Part shown: in pieces, positions 49,151 through 59,500 of the stretch
Position numbering within the stretch: the stretch's first letter is position 1
Layout of the letters: every line of letters starts with the position of its first letter
From: Caulobacter sp.
GTDB lineage: Bacteria > Pseudomonadota > Alphaproteobacteria > Caulobacterales > Caulobacteraceae
Assembly: GCA_017745235.1 (NCBI GenBank)
Contig: JAGHZU010000005.1
Span: 243,841-307,840, forward strand
Length of the DNA stretch: 64,000 bases
Direction of reading: 5' to 3'
Made by a program: the position numbers and the translations under genes
The notes under the pieces: generated by a model
Databases searched by the model: none
The model's input: the letters and a program-made list of their open reading frames with translations, nothing else
What the model was told of the DNA's origin: nothing

Positions 49151-50455
49151 TCAGACCCCGCCCGATCCTTCAACCCCGCCCGCGCCCAGAACCCTGCGCA
49201 TCGCGCTCGTCAGCACGGCCAGGTCGGCGTCGGGCGTGTTGAAGGCCGGGGCCAGGTAGACGGTCTTGCCCATCGGCCTGATCCACGCCCCCTCGGCGGC
49301 GAAGGCCTGGCACAGGGCGCCGACAGCCACGGGCGCGGCGAACTCCACCACTCCGATCGCGCCCAGCACGCGCACGTCGACCACGCCCGGCGCGCCCCGC
49401 AGAGGCTCCAGCCCCTGCGCCAGAGCCGCCGAGACCCGCGCCACGTCCGCCCGCCAGGCTCCATCCTCGAACAAGTCGAGCGAGGCGTTGGCGGCGGCGC
49501 AGGCCAGGGGGTTGGCCATGTAGGTGGGACCGTGCATCAGGGCCGCCCCGGCGTCGTCGGACCAGAAGGCCTGGAACACCCGGGTCGAGGCCACGGCGAC
49601 CGACAGCGGCAGCGTGCCGCCGGTCAGGGCCTTGGACAGGGTGACGATGTCCGGCTCGATCCCGGCCGCCTCCATGGCGAACAGCGACCCGGTGCGGCCG
49701 AAGCCCGTAAAGATCTCGTCGAAGATCAGCAGCACGCCGTGGCGGTCGGCCGTCCGGCGCAGGCGGCGCAGCACCTCCGGATCGTGAAACAGCATTCCGC
49801 CCGCGCCCTGGACCAGCGGCTCGGTGACGATGGCGGCGATCTCGCCCCCGCGCTCGACCAGCAGGGCTTCCAGCACGGCCTCGGACGCGGCGTCCACCGG
49901 CAGGTCGGCGATCACCTGGCTGGGCATGACGCCCGAGAAGAGGCTGTGCATCCCCTCCTCCGGGTCGCAGACCGTCATCGTGGCCAGGGTGTCGCCGTGA
50001 TAGCCGCCCCGGAACGACAGGAACCGCGTGCGCCCATGCTCGCCGCGATTGATGTGGAACTGAAGGGCCATCTTCATGGCGATCTCGACCGAGACCGAGC
50101 CCGACTCGGCGAAGAAGGCGTGGTTGAGGTCGCCCGGCAACAAGTCGGCCAGGCGCCGGGCGAGGCGCGAGGCCGGCTCGTGCGCCAGGCCGCCGAACAT
50201 CACGTGCGGCATGCGCTCCAGCTGTTCGCGGACGGCGGCGGCGATGTGAGGATGGTTGTAGCCGTGGCAGGCCGTCCACCACGATGCGATGCCGTCGACC
50301 AGCTCGCGTCCGTCGGCCAGCACCAAGCGGGAGCCACGCGTAGCCGCCACCGGAAGCGGCGGGGGGGCGGTCTTCATCTGGCAATAGGGCCGCCAGACGT
50401 GCGGCGCGCCGGCGCTCAACCATTCGGGCGCACGAGCGGGGCTTTCGGCGGTCAT
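49151..50455 (-). CDS. bioA: Adenosylmethionine-8-amino-7-oxononanoate aminotransferase
   Basis: A 434-residue class III PLP aminotransferase that makes 7,8-diaminononanoate from KAPA using SAM as amino donor. HVWRPYCQMKTAPPPLPV at the N-terminus and GIASWWTACHGYNHP are BioA-specific blocks. The PLP lysine is in VTLSKALTGG and the pyridine-binding Asp in LLIFDEIFTGFGRTG. It is divergent from bioF with only 72 bp between the starts. No BioR-type TTATnnATAA operator is visible there. Confidence 0.95.
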   Translation of the reverse strand: MTAESPARAPEWLSAGAPHVWRPYCQMKTAPPPLPVAATRGSRLVLADGRELVDGIASWWTACHGYNHPHIAAAVREQLERMPHVMFGGLAHEPASRLARRLADLLPGDLNHAFFAESGSVSVEIAMKMALQFHINRGEHGRTRFLSFRGGYHGDTLATMTVCDPEEGMHSLFSGVMPSQVIADLPVDAASEAVLEALLVERGGEIAAIVTEPLVQGAGGMLFHDPEVLRRLRRTADRHGVLLIFDEIFTGFGRTGSLFAMEAAGIEPDIVTLSKALTGGTLPLSVAVASTRVFQAFWSDDAGAALMHGPTYMANPLACAAANASLDLFEDGAWRADVARVSAALAQGLEPLRGAPGVVDVRVLGAIGVVEFAAPVAVGALCQAFAAEGAWIRPMGKTVYLAPAFNTPDADLAVLTSAMRRVLGAGGVEGSGGV

Positions 50456-50527
50456 GGGCGATCCTTCGTTGCCTCGGCGGGGCGCCTTGCCTATGCCGTG
50501 CCGCGTCGCGCCGCAAACGGAACCCTG

Positions 50528-51682
50528 ATGACAAGTCTCGACGCCTTCGCCGGCGACAAGCTTAACCAGCTCGAGGCGGCCAGCCTTCTGCGCCGCCTGA
50601 AACCCACCCGCCGCCTGCCCGGGGGCTGGGTGGAACGCGACGGCCGGCGGCTGCTGTCGTTCTCGGACAACGACTATCTGGGCCTGTCGCACCATCCGGC
50701 CGTGATCGCCGCCGCCCAGGCCGCCACCGCCGAGCACGGCGCCGGCGCGGGGGCCTCGCGCCTGGTGACGGGCGACAACCCTCTGTTCTCGGCCCTCGAA
50801 GAGCGTTTGGCCCGGCTGAAGGGAACCGAGGCCGCCTGCCTGTTCGGCTCGGGCTACCTGGCCAATACCGGCGTCATCCCGACCTTCGCCGGGCCCAAGG
50901 ACATCGTGCTGGTCGACCAGTTGGCCCACGCCTGCATCTGGGCCGGCGCCCAGTTGTCGGGCGCGCGGATCATTCCCTTCCGACATAACGACGTGGCCCA
51001 TCTGGCCGAGCTGCTGGCCGAGCATCGGGCCAGCGCCCGCCACGCCCTGGTGGCCACCGACGGCGTCTTCTCGATGGACGGCGACGTCGCCCCGCTGGGC
51101 GCCCTGTCCGATCTTTGCGCCGCCCACGACGCCTGGCTGCTGTCGGACGACGCCCACGGCGTAGGCGTGCTGGCCCACGGAAAGGGTTCGGCCGCCCTGT
51201 TCCCGGGCGCGGTCATCCCATTGCAAATGGGCACCTTGTCCAAGGCCCTGGGGGCCTATGGCGGCTATCTCTGCGGCTCCAAGGCTGTGGTCGACCTGCT
51301 GAAGACCCGCGCCCGCACGGTCGTCTACACCACCGGCCTGCCCCCCGGCGCGGCGGCGGCGGCCCTGGCGGCACTGGACGTGATCGAGGCCGATCCGGAC
51401 ATGGCCGCCCTGCCCCTTGCCAAGGCCCGCGCCTTCACGCAGGCCGTCGGCCTGCCGCCCGCCACCAGCCCGATCGTGCCGGTGATCATCGGCGAGGCCC
51501 AGGCCGCGCTGGACGCCTCGCGCGCGCTGGAAGCCGAGGGCTTCCTGGTGGTGGCCATTCGGCCACCCACCGTGCCCGTGGGAGCCGCACGCCTGCGCAT
51601 CGCGTTCAGCGCCCAGCATCCCGACGCCGAGATCGCCCGCCTGGCCGCCCTGGTCCGCCCCTTCGTGAAGGTCACCGCCTGA
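50528..51682 (+). CDS. bioF: 8-amino-7-oxononanoate synthase
   Basis: A 384-residue PLP-dependent alpha-oxoamine synthase that condenses pimeloyl thioester with alanine in biotin synthesis. SFSDNDYLGLSHHP at the N-terminus is the BioF signature. The PLP lysine is in GTLSKALGAYGGYL and DDAHGVGVL holds the Asp/His pair. Its stop overlaps the bioD start (TGATG). The start is the ATG at 50528. Confidence 0.95.
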   Translation: MTSLDAFAGDKLNQLEAASLLRRLKPTRRLPGGWVERDGRRLLSFSDNDYLGLSHHPAVIAAAQAATAEHGAGAGASRLVTGDNPLFSALEERLARLKGTEAACLFGSGYLANTGVIPTFAGPKDIVLVDQLAHACIWAGAQLSGARIIPFRHNDVAHLAELLAEHRASARHALVATDGVFSMDGDVAPLGALSDLCAAHDAWLLSDDAHGVGVLAHGKGSAALFPGAVIPLQMGTLSKALGAYGGYLCGSKAVVDLLKTRARTVVYTTGLPPGAAAAALAALDVIEADPDMAALPLAKARAFTQAVGLPPATSPIVPVIIGEAQAALDASRALEAEGFLVVAIRPPTVPVGAARLRIAFSAQHPDAEIARLAALVRPFVKVTA

Positions 51683-52356
51683 TGCCCGCCCTGTTCGTCA
51701 CCGCCACCGGCACCGATGTCGGCAAGACCTATGTGGCCTGCGCCCTGGTGCGGGCGCTGAAGGCCCGGAGCGCGCCGGTGGACGTGTTCAAGCCCGTGGT
51801 CAGCGGCTTCGATCCCGCCGACGCCGCCGGCAGCGACCCCGCCCGCCTGGCCCAGGCCCTGGGCGATCCCGCCGCCCTGCTGCGCATCGCCCCCCGCCGC
51901 TATCGCGCCCCCCTGGCCCCGCACATCGCCGCCCGACTGGAGGGCCAGAGCCTGACTCTGGACGACCTGGTGATCGACACCGTGGCCCGCACCGCCCAGG
52001 CGCGCGAGGACCTTCTGGTGGTCGAAGGCGCGGGTGGAGTGATGTCGCCCCTGACCGACACCGCCACGAACCTCGACATGATCGCCGCCCTGGGCGCGCC
52101 GGCCCTGTTGGTGGCCGGCTCGTATCTCGGCACGATGAGCCACATCCTGACGGCGCTGGCGGTGCTGAACGCCGCCGAAACGCCGGTGGCGGCCGTGGTG
52201 ATGAGCGAAAGCCTGGGCGCGCCCGATCTCGCCCAGACCGCGGAGGGCTTGCGTCCGTTCCTGGGCGGGGTTCCCCTGTTCACCGCGCCGCGCGGCGACC
52301 ATTGGGACGCGAGCGCCCTGGCCGACGAGATCCTGAACCGAATGGGAAGAGCATGA
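51682..52356 (+). CDS. bioD: Dethiobiotin synthetase
   Basis: A 224-residue BioD that closes the ureido ring of dethiobiotin using ATP and CO2. The Walker A motif TATGTDVGKTYV is at residues 6-17. VVEGAGGVMSPL is the conserved middle block. It overlaps bioF by one base and the downstream oxidoreductase gene by four. No bioB or bioC/bioH is in the window. Confidence 0.95.
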   Translation: MPALFVTATGTDVGKTYVACALVRALKARSAPVDVFKPVVSGFDPADAAGSDPARLAQALGDPAALLRIAPRRYRAPLAPHIAARLEGQSLTLDDLVIDTVARTAQAREDLLVVEGAGGVMSPLTDTATNLDMIAALGAPALLVAGSYLGTMSHILTALAVLNAAETPVAAVVMSESLGAPDLAQTAEGLRPFLGGVPLFTAPRGDHWDASALADEILNRMGRA

Positions 52357-53252
52357 CCCCTCCCCTCCGCGTGGCCGTGATCGGCCTGGGCGACATCGCC
52401 CGCAAGGCCTACCTGCCGGTGCTGGGCCCGCGTCCCGACGTGACGCTGAGCCTGGTGACCCGCTCGCCCGAAACCCTGGCCGAGTTGGGCGCGACCTGGC
52501 GCGTGGAGCGGCTGCACGCCCAATTGGACACGGCGCTGGCCGAAGGGGTGGACGCGGCGTTCGTCCACGCGGCGACATCGGCCCATCCGGCGATCGTGCG
52601 CCGCCTGATCGAGGCCGGCGTGCCGACGCTGGTGGACAAGCCCATCGCCGACACCGCCGCCCAGAACGAGGAGTTGGTCGACCTGGCCGAGACGCGCGGC
52701 GTGTCTCTGATGGTCGGCTTCAACCGCCGCCACGCCCCCAGCTACCGCGAGGCCGCCGCCCTGAACAGACCCGTGGTGCTGATGCAGAAGAACCGCGCCG
52801 CCCAGCCCGACGACGTGCGGCGGGTGGTGTTCGATGACTTCATCCACGTGGTCGACACCCTGCGGTTCATGGCCCCGGGCGTGGACCACGCCACCGTGCG
52901 CGGCCGCGTGGGGCGCGAGGGCCTGGAGCACGTGATGCTGACCCTGTCGGCCGACGGCCGCGACGCCGTGGGCCTGATGAACCGCAACAGCGGGGCCAAT
53001 GAGGAGACGCTGGAGGTCTCGGGTCGCGGCGGCAAGCGGCGGATCGTCGACATGGCCCAGGTGATCGACCAGGGCGAGCGCGAGGAACTGACCCGGCGTG
53101 GCGACTGGACCTCGGTAGGCCGCCAGCGCGGCTTCGAGGGGCTGTGCGACGCCTTCCTGTCGGCCGTGCGCGACGGGCGGCGGCTGTCGGCGCTGGACGC
53201 TCTGGAGACGCACCGCCTGTGCGAGCGGATCGTGGAGGAACTGGCGGGCTAG
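52353..53252 (+). CDS. Gfo/Idh/MocA family NAD(P)-dependent oxidoreductase
   Basis: A 299-residue oxidoreductase. A Rossmann domain opens with VAVIGLGDIARKAYLPVL, and ATSAHPAIVRRLIEAGVPTLVDKPIA carries the EKP-like catalytic lysine. The C-terminal domain has FDDFIHVVDTLRFM with a His typical of these enzymes. Family substrates are mostly sugars and inositols. It overlaps bioD by 4 bases (ATGA), so it is co-translated with biotin genes, which is not usual. The substrate cannot be named. Confidence 0.85.
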   Translation: MTPPLRVAVIGLGDIARKAYLPVLGPRPDVTLSLVTRSPETLAELGATWRVERLHAQLDTALAEGVDAAFVHAATSAHPAIVRRLIEAGVPTLVDKPIADTAAQNEELVDLAETRGVSLMVGFNRRHAPSYREAAALNRPVVLMQKNRAAQPDDVRRVVFDDFIHVVDTLRFMAPGVDHATVRGRVGREGLEHVMLTLSADGRDAVGLMNRNSGANEETLEVSGRGGKRRIVDMAQVIDQGEREELTRRGDWTSVGRQRGFEGLCDAFLSAVRDGRRLSALDALETHRLCERIVEELAG

Positions 53253-53283
53253 GGTTCGCTTCAGCAGGCTGCTTCAAAGCCGG

Positions 53284-53385
53284 TGTCATCCGGGAAGTCT
53301 CGAAGAGGCTGTCCGGGACCCAGGGCCGATGCAGCGCCGAGGCCCCTGGATCCGAGCTCTCCGCTATGCTGCGGCCGGGATGACA
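53284..53385. repeat. Palindromic intergenic repeat element
   Basis: A roughly 102-bp mosaic. Its ends TGTCATCCGGG (53284-53294) and CCGGGATGACA (53375-53385) are complementary at 10 of 11 bases. Inside, GGACCCAGGGCC pairs imperfectly with GGCCCCTGGATCC across a 20-base centre. It fills most of the 146 bp between two convergent genes. The layout resembles dispersed hairpin repeats of Caulobacter chromosomes. Confidence 0.65.
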
Positions 53386-53398
53386 ATTCGGCGCTGGA

Positions 53399-54208
53399 TC
53401 ACGCCGACCGCCGCCACTGGCTGGGCGCGCGGCCGAACGCCTGCCGAAAGGTGGCGTTGAAGTGGGACAGGTCGTTGAAGCCTACGTCCAAAGCGATTTC
53501 GGTGACCGGCTCGGCGGTGTCGATCAGGCGGTCGGCCGCGGCCCGCAGGCGTGCGCCGATCACGTACTGGCGCGGGCTCTCGCCCGTGACGGCGCGAAAC
53601 AGCCGGATGAAGTGGTAGCGGCTGAAGCCGCCCAGGGCCGCCAGCTCGGCCAGGCCGCAGGGCTCGGCATAGGCCTCGTCGATGTGCCGCGCGACGTCCA
53701 GGACACCGCGCCGTTCGACCCGGCTGGGCTCGACCGGCCGGGAGCGCCGCCCAAGGGCCAGGGCGCGGGCGGCCAGGTCGATCACCGCCTCCTCGTCCAG
53801 GGCTCGGCCCGCGGCGGCCCGGCGCACGGCGCCGTACAGCGGCGCGGCGGCGCGCGAGGGCGGGACGACGGACACGGCGAAGTCGCTCTCCTGCCCGCCC
53901 TCGCCAGCCACCTCGGCCAGCAGGTCCGGGCACAGGGCTACGACCGCGCGACGGTTGCCCTCCGTGTCGAGATGGCGGCACTGGAAGCCCTCCCCCGCCG
54001 CGCCCAGCAGCACCGTGCCGGGGGTGGCGCGCGCGGCGCCATGGCGGCCGCGATAATCGAACCGCCCGGCCACCACCACCCCGATCACGGGACCCGCATA
54101 GCATTTGTCGATCGGCGCCGGGCGGCCGGTGACGCAGCGGGCCTCGCCCGCTCCGTAGAGGGCGGTGGCCGCCGGCAGGTCCGGTCCCTGGGGTTCGATG
54201 CGGAACAT
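53399..54208 (-). CDS. AraC family transcriptional regulator
   Basis: A 269-residue regulator with an N-terminal sensor half and a C-terminal AraC double helix-turn-helix (about 160-269). The second helix-turn-helix signature IALDVGFNDLSHFNATFRQAFG is near the end, followed by PSQWRR. The ATG at 54208 has GGAG seven bases upstream and is preferred over two earlier in-frame starts. It is divergent from the membrane protein gene at 54331, the likeliest target. The inducer is unknown. Confidence 0.9.
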   Translation of the reverse strand: MFRIEPQGPDLPAATALYGAGEARCVTGRPAPIDKCYAGPVIGVVVAGRFDYRGRHGAARATPGTVLLGAAGEGFQCRHLDTEGNRRAVVALCPDLLAEVAGEGGQESDFAVSVVPPSRAAAPLYGAVRRAAAGRALDEEAVIDLAARALALGRRSRPVEPSRVERRGVLDVARHIDEAYAEPCGLAELAALGGFSRYHFIRLFRAVTGESPRQYVIGARLRAAADRLIDTAEPVTEIALDVGFNDLSHFNATFRQAFGRAPSQWRRSA

Positions 54209-54330
54209 GCGCCTCTCCGTCACGCGGGGCATAGAACCCCTCCCGCGCCGCCGCGGCAAGCCGCGCAAAAAACCCCAAGTCTCAACGCAGTCCGCCGTGC
54301 CAGGGTCCGCCTCCGACCATGGGAGGGATC

Positions 54331-55095
54331 ATGTATCGCCACGGCTTCGCGTACGGCCTGGGCGCGGTGGGGCTGGGCCTCGTCGGCGCTGTATTCCACG
54401 ACTTCGCCCTGCAGTGGCAGCCTGTGCCGCCGGGCGTGCCGGGCCGCGCGGCCCTGGCCCTGCTGAGCGCGGCGATTCTGCTCGTGCTGGGACTGGGTCT
54501 CTTCTGGCGGCGCACGGCGATGGCGGCCGCGGCGGGGCTGGCGGGCGTCTACGCCCTGTGGGTTCTGGCGCTGCACGCGCCGCTGGTCGCGGCCAAGCCG
54601 GGCAGCGTGGCGGTGTGGCTGGGGGTCTGCGAGATCTCGGCCCTGGCGGCGGGCGGCGCAGTGCTTGCGGCGGGGCCGCGCGCCGGCGTCCGCCTGGCCG
54701 GCCAACTGGCGTTCGGAGCGTGCGCCCTGGTCTTCGGCCTCAGCCACTTCGTCTATGCCGGCTTCACCGCCCAGATGGTGCCCGCGTGGCTGCCCTTGCC
54801 GATGGGCTGGGCGCTGGCGACGGGCGCCGGCCACGTGGCCGCCGGGCTGGCGATCCTGTCGGGGATCAGGGCCCGGCTGGCCGCAACGGTCGAGGCCGGG
54901 ATGATGGCCGCGTTCGTCGTGCTGCTGCACGCGCCTCGCGTGATCGCCCAGCCCGCCAGTCAGGCCGAGTGGACGATGCTCTGCGTGGCCCTGAGCCTGA
55001 CCGGGGCGGCGTGGGCGGTCAGCCGATCGCTGCCGCGCGAGGGGCCGTCAGGCGCTCTGACGCTCGCCTTCCCGATCCGCCAGACGGGAGGCTGA
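54331..55095 (+). CDS. Polytopic membrane protein of unknown function
   Basis: A 254-residue protein with six to seven hydrophobic helices and few charged residues. It resembles DoxX-like membrane proteins in layout (GFAYGLGAVGLG at the start, a LAFGACALVFGLSHFVY segment), but the match is not strong. The ATG at 54331 follows a GGGAGGG site; an ATG four codons earlier is possible. It is divergent from the AraC gene and its 3' end overlaps the convergent desaturase gene by 48 bases. Confidence 0.75.
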   Translation: MYRHGFAYGLGAVGLGLVGAVFHDFALQWQPVPPGVPGRAALALLSAAILLVLGLGLFWRRTAMAAAAGLAGVYALWVLALHAPLVAAKPGSVAVWLGVCEISALAAGGAVLAAGPRAGVRLAGQLAFGACALVFGLSHFVYAGFTAQMVPAWLPLPMGWALATGAGHVAAGLAILSGIRARLAATVEAGMMAAFVVLLHAPRVIAQPASQAEWTMLCVALSLTGAAWAVSRSLPREGPSGALTLAFPIRQTGG

Positions 55096-56163
55096 AGCGG
55101 GCGAACCGGCGCGGGCGAACAGCGCGGCCAGGGCGGCGAACAGGCCCTTTTCCTCGACCTTGTGGTAGGGCGAAGACACGGCCAGCTGGGCTGACAAACG
55201 ACGGTGAGCGGCGTCGAGGTTGTGATACGGCAGGCGCGGCAGCAGGTGGTGCAGCGCATGGTAGCGCAGGCCCACCGGCGCCCACAGGAACGGCAGCAGG
55301 GCCGGCGGCGGCACGTTGACCGAGTCCAGGAACTGCTCCTCGAACGTCATGCGCTCGCCGTCGTTGTGCCAGTAGTGGGCGACCAGGGTGCGCAGCTGGT
55401 TGACGAACGTGGCGAGCGAGAAGACCGCGAACCAGGTGACGACGACGCGCAGGGGGACCAGTCCCATGACCGTGGCGGCGGCCACGCCCCAGCACCACAG
55501 CCAGCAGCCGATCTCCTGCGCCAGCCAGTCGGGACGGGTCTTGTCGTTGTCCTCGCGCACGAAGTCCGGGTTGATGACCAGGGCCGACAGCCTGGTGCGC
55601 ACGAAGCGGCGCACCGGCGGGACCACGAACGACAGCGGAACCAGGATCCCGGAGCGCAGGATGACGCCCAGCGGGGCCAGCAGCGAGATGAAGGTGAAGG
55701 CGGCCAGCTTCAGCGGCGAATAGCGCTCCAGCGGCAGGTATTCCGGGTCGCGGGCGGTGCCGAAGCGGTCCTTGGCGTGGTGCAGGTTGTGCACGCCCTC
55801 GTACATCATCGACGGAGTCATCAGGGGGACGCCGACCAGCAGGTTCCAGCCCAGGCGGAAGCCGGGCACGTCCTTGGGGCGCAGGTGGCTGATCTCGTGG
55901 ATGAAGCTGAGGCCGCGATAGAGGGCCAGCAGGCTGACCAGGCCGGCGGCCAGGCCGATGGCCAGGCTCGGGGTGGCGGCGGCGACGGCCAGGCCGCCCC
56001 AGGCGGCGATCACCGTCAGGACCAGGTCGGTCCAGTAGACGACGCGGTTGGGCGTGGTCAGGTCGGCGGTCAGGGCATGCGCCTGGCGCACCAGGCCGAC
56101 CTCTTGCTTTTCGGTGGTCGATCCCACGCCGTCCTCACGCCTTCCAACTGCTCGCATGGCCAC
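55048..56163 (-). CDS. Membrane fatty acid desaturase
   Basis: A 371-residue desaturase with four or so membrane helices and the three histidine boxes of the family: HEISH at about 89, HNLHH at about 125 and HALHH at about 302. These bind the diiron centre that oxidises acyl chains. It could equally be a beta-carotene-type hydroxylase relative, but the box spacing fits acyl desaturases. The GTG at 56163 has GAGG seven bases upstream; an ATG two codons later is possible. No partner ferredoxin gene is beside it. Confidence 0.85.
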   Translation of the reverse strand: MAMRAVGRREDGVGSTTEKQEVGLVRQAHALTADLTTPNRVVYWTDLVLTVIAAWGGLAVAAATPSLAIGLAAGLVSLLALYRGLSFIHEISHLRPKDVPGFRLGWNLLVGVPLMTPSMMYEGVHNLHHAKDRFGTARDPEYLPLERYSPLKLAAFTFISLLAPLGVILRSGILVPLSFVVPPVRRFVRTRLSALVINPDFVREDNDKTRPDWLAQEIGCWLWCWGVAAATVMGLVPLRVVVTWFAVFSLATFVNQLRTLVAHYWHNDGERMTFEEQFLDSVNVPPPALLPFLWAPVGLRYHALHHLLPRLPYHNLDAAHRRLSAQLAVSSPYHKVEEKGLFAALAALFARAGSPASASRLADREGERQSA

Positions 56164-56543
56164 GACTTGGCCTCGCCAATCGCGAAATTCAATCCGCCAA
56201 CGTCATGATTGCGGTTCGCCCTTAGGGGCTGCCCATAACGCAAAACGGCCGGCGCAGGAACGTCGGGCGTTGTCGCATGGTCCCTAAAACCGGCCTCGAA
56301 CGGTTATGCGCAGCCATCGGCGCACAAGCCGCTGATCCGCCGGGTCCAGAATGCAGACGCTTTGACGGCTCCCGATAACTTTCGTCGACGCGGCTGAATT
56401 GAGCATAATCGCCAGTCTCGCAAAATTGGACCGACGGGACTCGCGCTCGCGACAACGCGGCGGTAATAGCCGCAATCTTTCCGGTGGCTACGCGTAACGT
56501 CCTGGGATCGGGCGTAGTTGGATCCAATGCCTTGGGGGAAGGT
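56164..56543. promoter_or_regulatory. Divergent non-coding region upstream of the TonB receptor
   Basis: About 380 bp between the desaturase and TonB receptor starts, less GC-rich than the neighbouring genes. It must hold both promoters. I see no clear -35/-10 pair, Fur-like box, repeat or small gene. A GCGTAACGTC sequence near 56492 also occurs upstream of phhA and may be chance. Confidence 0.4.
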
Positions 56544-59500
56544 ATGCATCCGCACCGGCGCCGACATCGGCTTTTGATTTGCGCTGGAGCCCTTCTGGCC
56601 GCAGCGAACGGCGGGGCGGCTCAGGCCGCGCCAGCCATCGTCGACGTCCGCGCCGGCGCCCTGCCAGACGCCTTGACCGAACTGGCCCGCGAGAGCGGCG
56701 TCGACATCCTGTATTCGGCCGATCTGGTGCGAGGCCGCCAGGCGGGCGGCGTCAAGGGCCGGCTCACCACCCAGCAGGCCCTGGCGCTGCTGCTGACGGG
56801 ATCGGGCCTCGGCTACCGGCTCACCCCCGACGGTGTTTTCGTGCTGTTCCGGCTGCCCAAGCAGCAGATCGCCGACCCCGGCGACGGCGCGATCTCGGAA
56901 GTCCTGGTCCTGGGCCGCCGCACCCAGAACGCCGACATCCGCCGCACCGAGAACGACATCCAGCCGTATCTGGTGCTGGGGCCGCGCGACCTGCGCGTCG
57001 CGTTGCAGGACAATCTCGACCAATACCTGCGCGAACGCCTGCCGGCCAACGCGCAGGTGATCGCGCCCAGCCAGTACGTGAACAGCACCGGCGGGGTTAA
57101 TTCGGCGCTCGACCTGCGCGGGGTCGGCCTGCAGCGGACCCTTGTGCTGGTCGACGGCCGCCGCCTGCCCAGCATGCCCTCCCGCGGGGCGGGACTGGAG
57201 CAGAGCGACATCAACGCCATTCCCCTGGGCGTGGTCGAGCGGATCGAGACCCTGACCGCCACGGCCGGCGGCATCCACGGTCCCACCGCCATAGGCGGTG
57301 TGGTCAACGTCGTGCTCAAGCGCGACTACCGTGGCGCGGACCTGACCGTGGTCTCGGGCGTTTCAAGTCGAGGCGACGCAGCCCACGGGCGCGTCGAAGC
57401 CCGTTTCGGCTTTACTCCCGACCAGGGGCGCACCGACGTGATGGTGGCGGCCTCCTATTCGGGGGCGGAGAAGCTCTCGGTCGGCCAGCGCGACTACGCC
57501 CGCCGCTCCCTCGAATGGCAGGCCCAGAACAATCCCGCCGCGTTCCTGCTGCAGCAGAGAGCCGTCAACGCCGTCACCGTTCGCAGCAGCCTGGGCGAAC
57601 CGCTGCAACTGGACGCCGCCTATGGCGGAACCGTCCTGAAGAGCAGCTACACCTTCCTGCCGGCCGATTTCCAGGGGAGCGACCAGGAGAAGGCGGCCCT
57701 GCTGGTCGCCAACGCCGGCAAGCTCCCCACGGACCCGGCCTCCGGCAGGGCCGGCGACGACACCTCGCTCATTTCGACGCCCGAAACCTACTCCGTCCTG
57801 TTCAGCGTCCGTCACCGGATCAGCGACCGGGTCGACGCGTTCGTCGACGGCATGCAGCTCCACGACGAAGGTCGAGCCGAGGTCCCCAGGTATCTGGGCT
57901 CCCGCGCCGTCAGCCACGCCAACGCCGCCGGCAACCTGTTCGCCAACTCGGTCTACTTCTACTATCCCGTGGCCGGCCTGGCGGACGAGAAGGTGGTGAC
58001 GACCGACATTCGCCGCATCACGGGCGGGCTGATCGCCGGACTTCCCGGAGGCTGGCAGGGCTCCGCCGACTATACCGTGGGCCGCACGCTGCAGGACACC
58101 CGCCGCGACGGCATGACCGTCACCTCCGGGATCGGCAACGCGCTTTGGAACGGATTCGTCGGTGCGCGGGGCCAGCCCCCCCTCATTCCGCTGGGAGACT
58201 TCGCGGCCCTGCAGGCGGCGACCCTGGCCTATGCCGTCCCGTCCAGCGAACACGTTCGCATGGAGACCCAGTTCAGCAGCGGCGTCGTCCGCGCGGCGGG
58301 TCCGGTGATCACCCTTCCCGGCGGTCCCCTGACAGCGACGCTGTTGGGCGAGGTCCGCCGGGAGCGCATGCCCGAGGCCGAATATGTCTCGATCGGCGAA
58401 GCCGGGACGCTCAAGAGCCTCACGCCCGACCGGGTCCAGCGGGTGAGCTCCGCCTATGTTGAACTCCGCGCGCCCATGGTGGCCCGCGACGCGAGGTTCG
58501 TACCCGCGCGCGGGCTGGAACTGCAACTCGCCCTGCGCCGCGACGCCGTCGAAACCACCTTCCCCGACACCATCCTGACCGGCGTCTCCAACCGCCAGGT
58601 CCGGGCTAGCGTCCACAACGCCGATGATGTCTTCACTGTCGGCGCACGGGTATTTCCGAGCGACTGGCTCATGCTGCGCGCCAGCGCCGCGACAGGCGAG
58701 ACGCCGCCGGACATGAGCCAACTCCAGCAGCTGGGCATCATCGCCAGCAGCACCGCGATCTATCCCTATGTCGATCCCAGGCGCGGCGGGCGGCCCATCG
58801 TCGCCGACGGTCCGTTTCTGATGGGCCGGAGCGGATGGCACGACATCGGCAACGAGAAGGGCGAAACGCGATCGGTGGGGGTGGTGTTCAATCCGTCGGG
58901 CCGAAGCGGCCCGCGCCTTTCGATCGACGCCTCCCGCCTCGAGATCCGAGGGGAAATCGGCCCGTCTGGCCTCAATCCGCAGCAGATCATCAACGACGAA
59001 GCAAACTACCCCAATCGGGTGGTCCGCGAGCCCCTGTCGGCCGCCGACGCCGCCCTGGGCTACACCGCCGGGCGGATCACCGCGCTCTATGCGGGATTGG
59101 GAAACGTCGGAACGACCATCGCCAAGACCATCGACTTCCAGCTGGACTGGGCTCTTCCGTCCGCCTTCCAAGGCGATACGCTGCTCTACGGTTCGGCGAC
59201 GTGGCAGCCGACCTTGAAGAGCCGGCGCAAGCCGGACGCGGCGTGGCTGGACCGGGTGGGCTTCCGCGACGGTCCCTTGGAGTGGCGAGGCGACGCCGGC
59301 CTGCAATGGGAGCGCGGATCGCTGCTGCTGGATCTGAACGCCCAGTACCTGGGCCGTTCCAGCCCCAGATGGTCGCCCTATAGCGTGGTGCTGATCCAGA
59401 CCACCGCCCAGAACCAGAAGCGGACCTACATCCCGTCGCGCATCTATTTCGACCTGACGGTCAGGCGGCGGTTCGATCTCGGATCGGACGCCGCTCTGCG

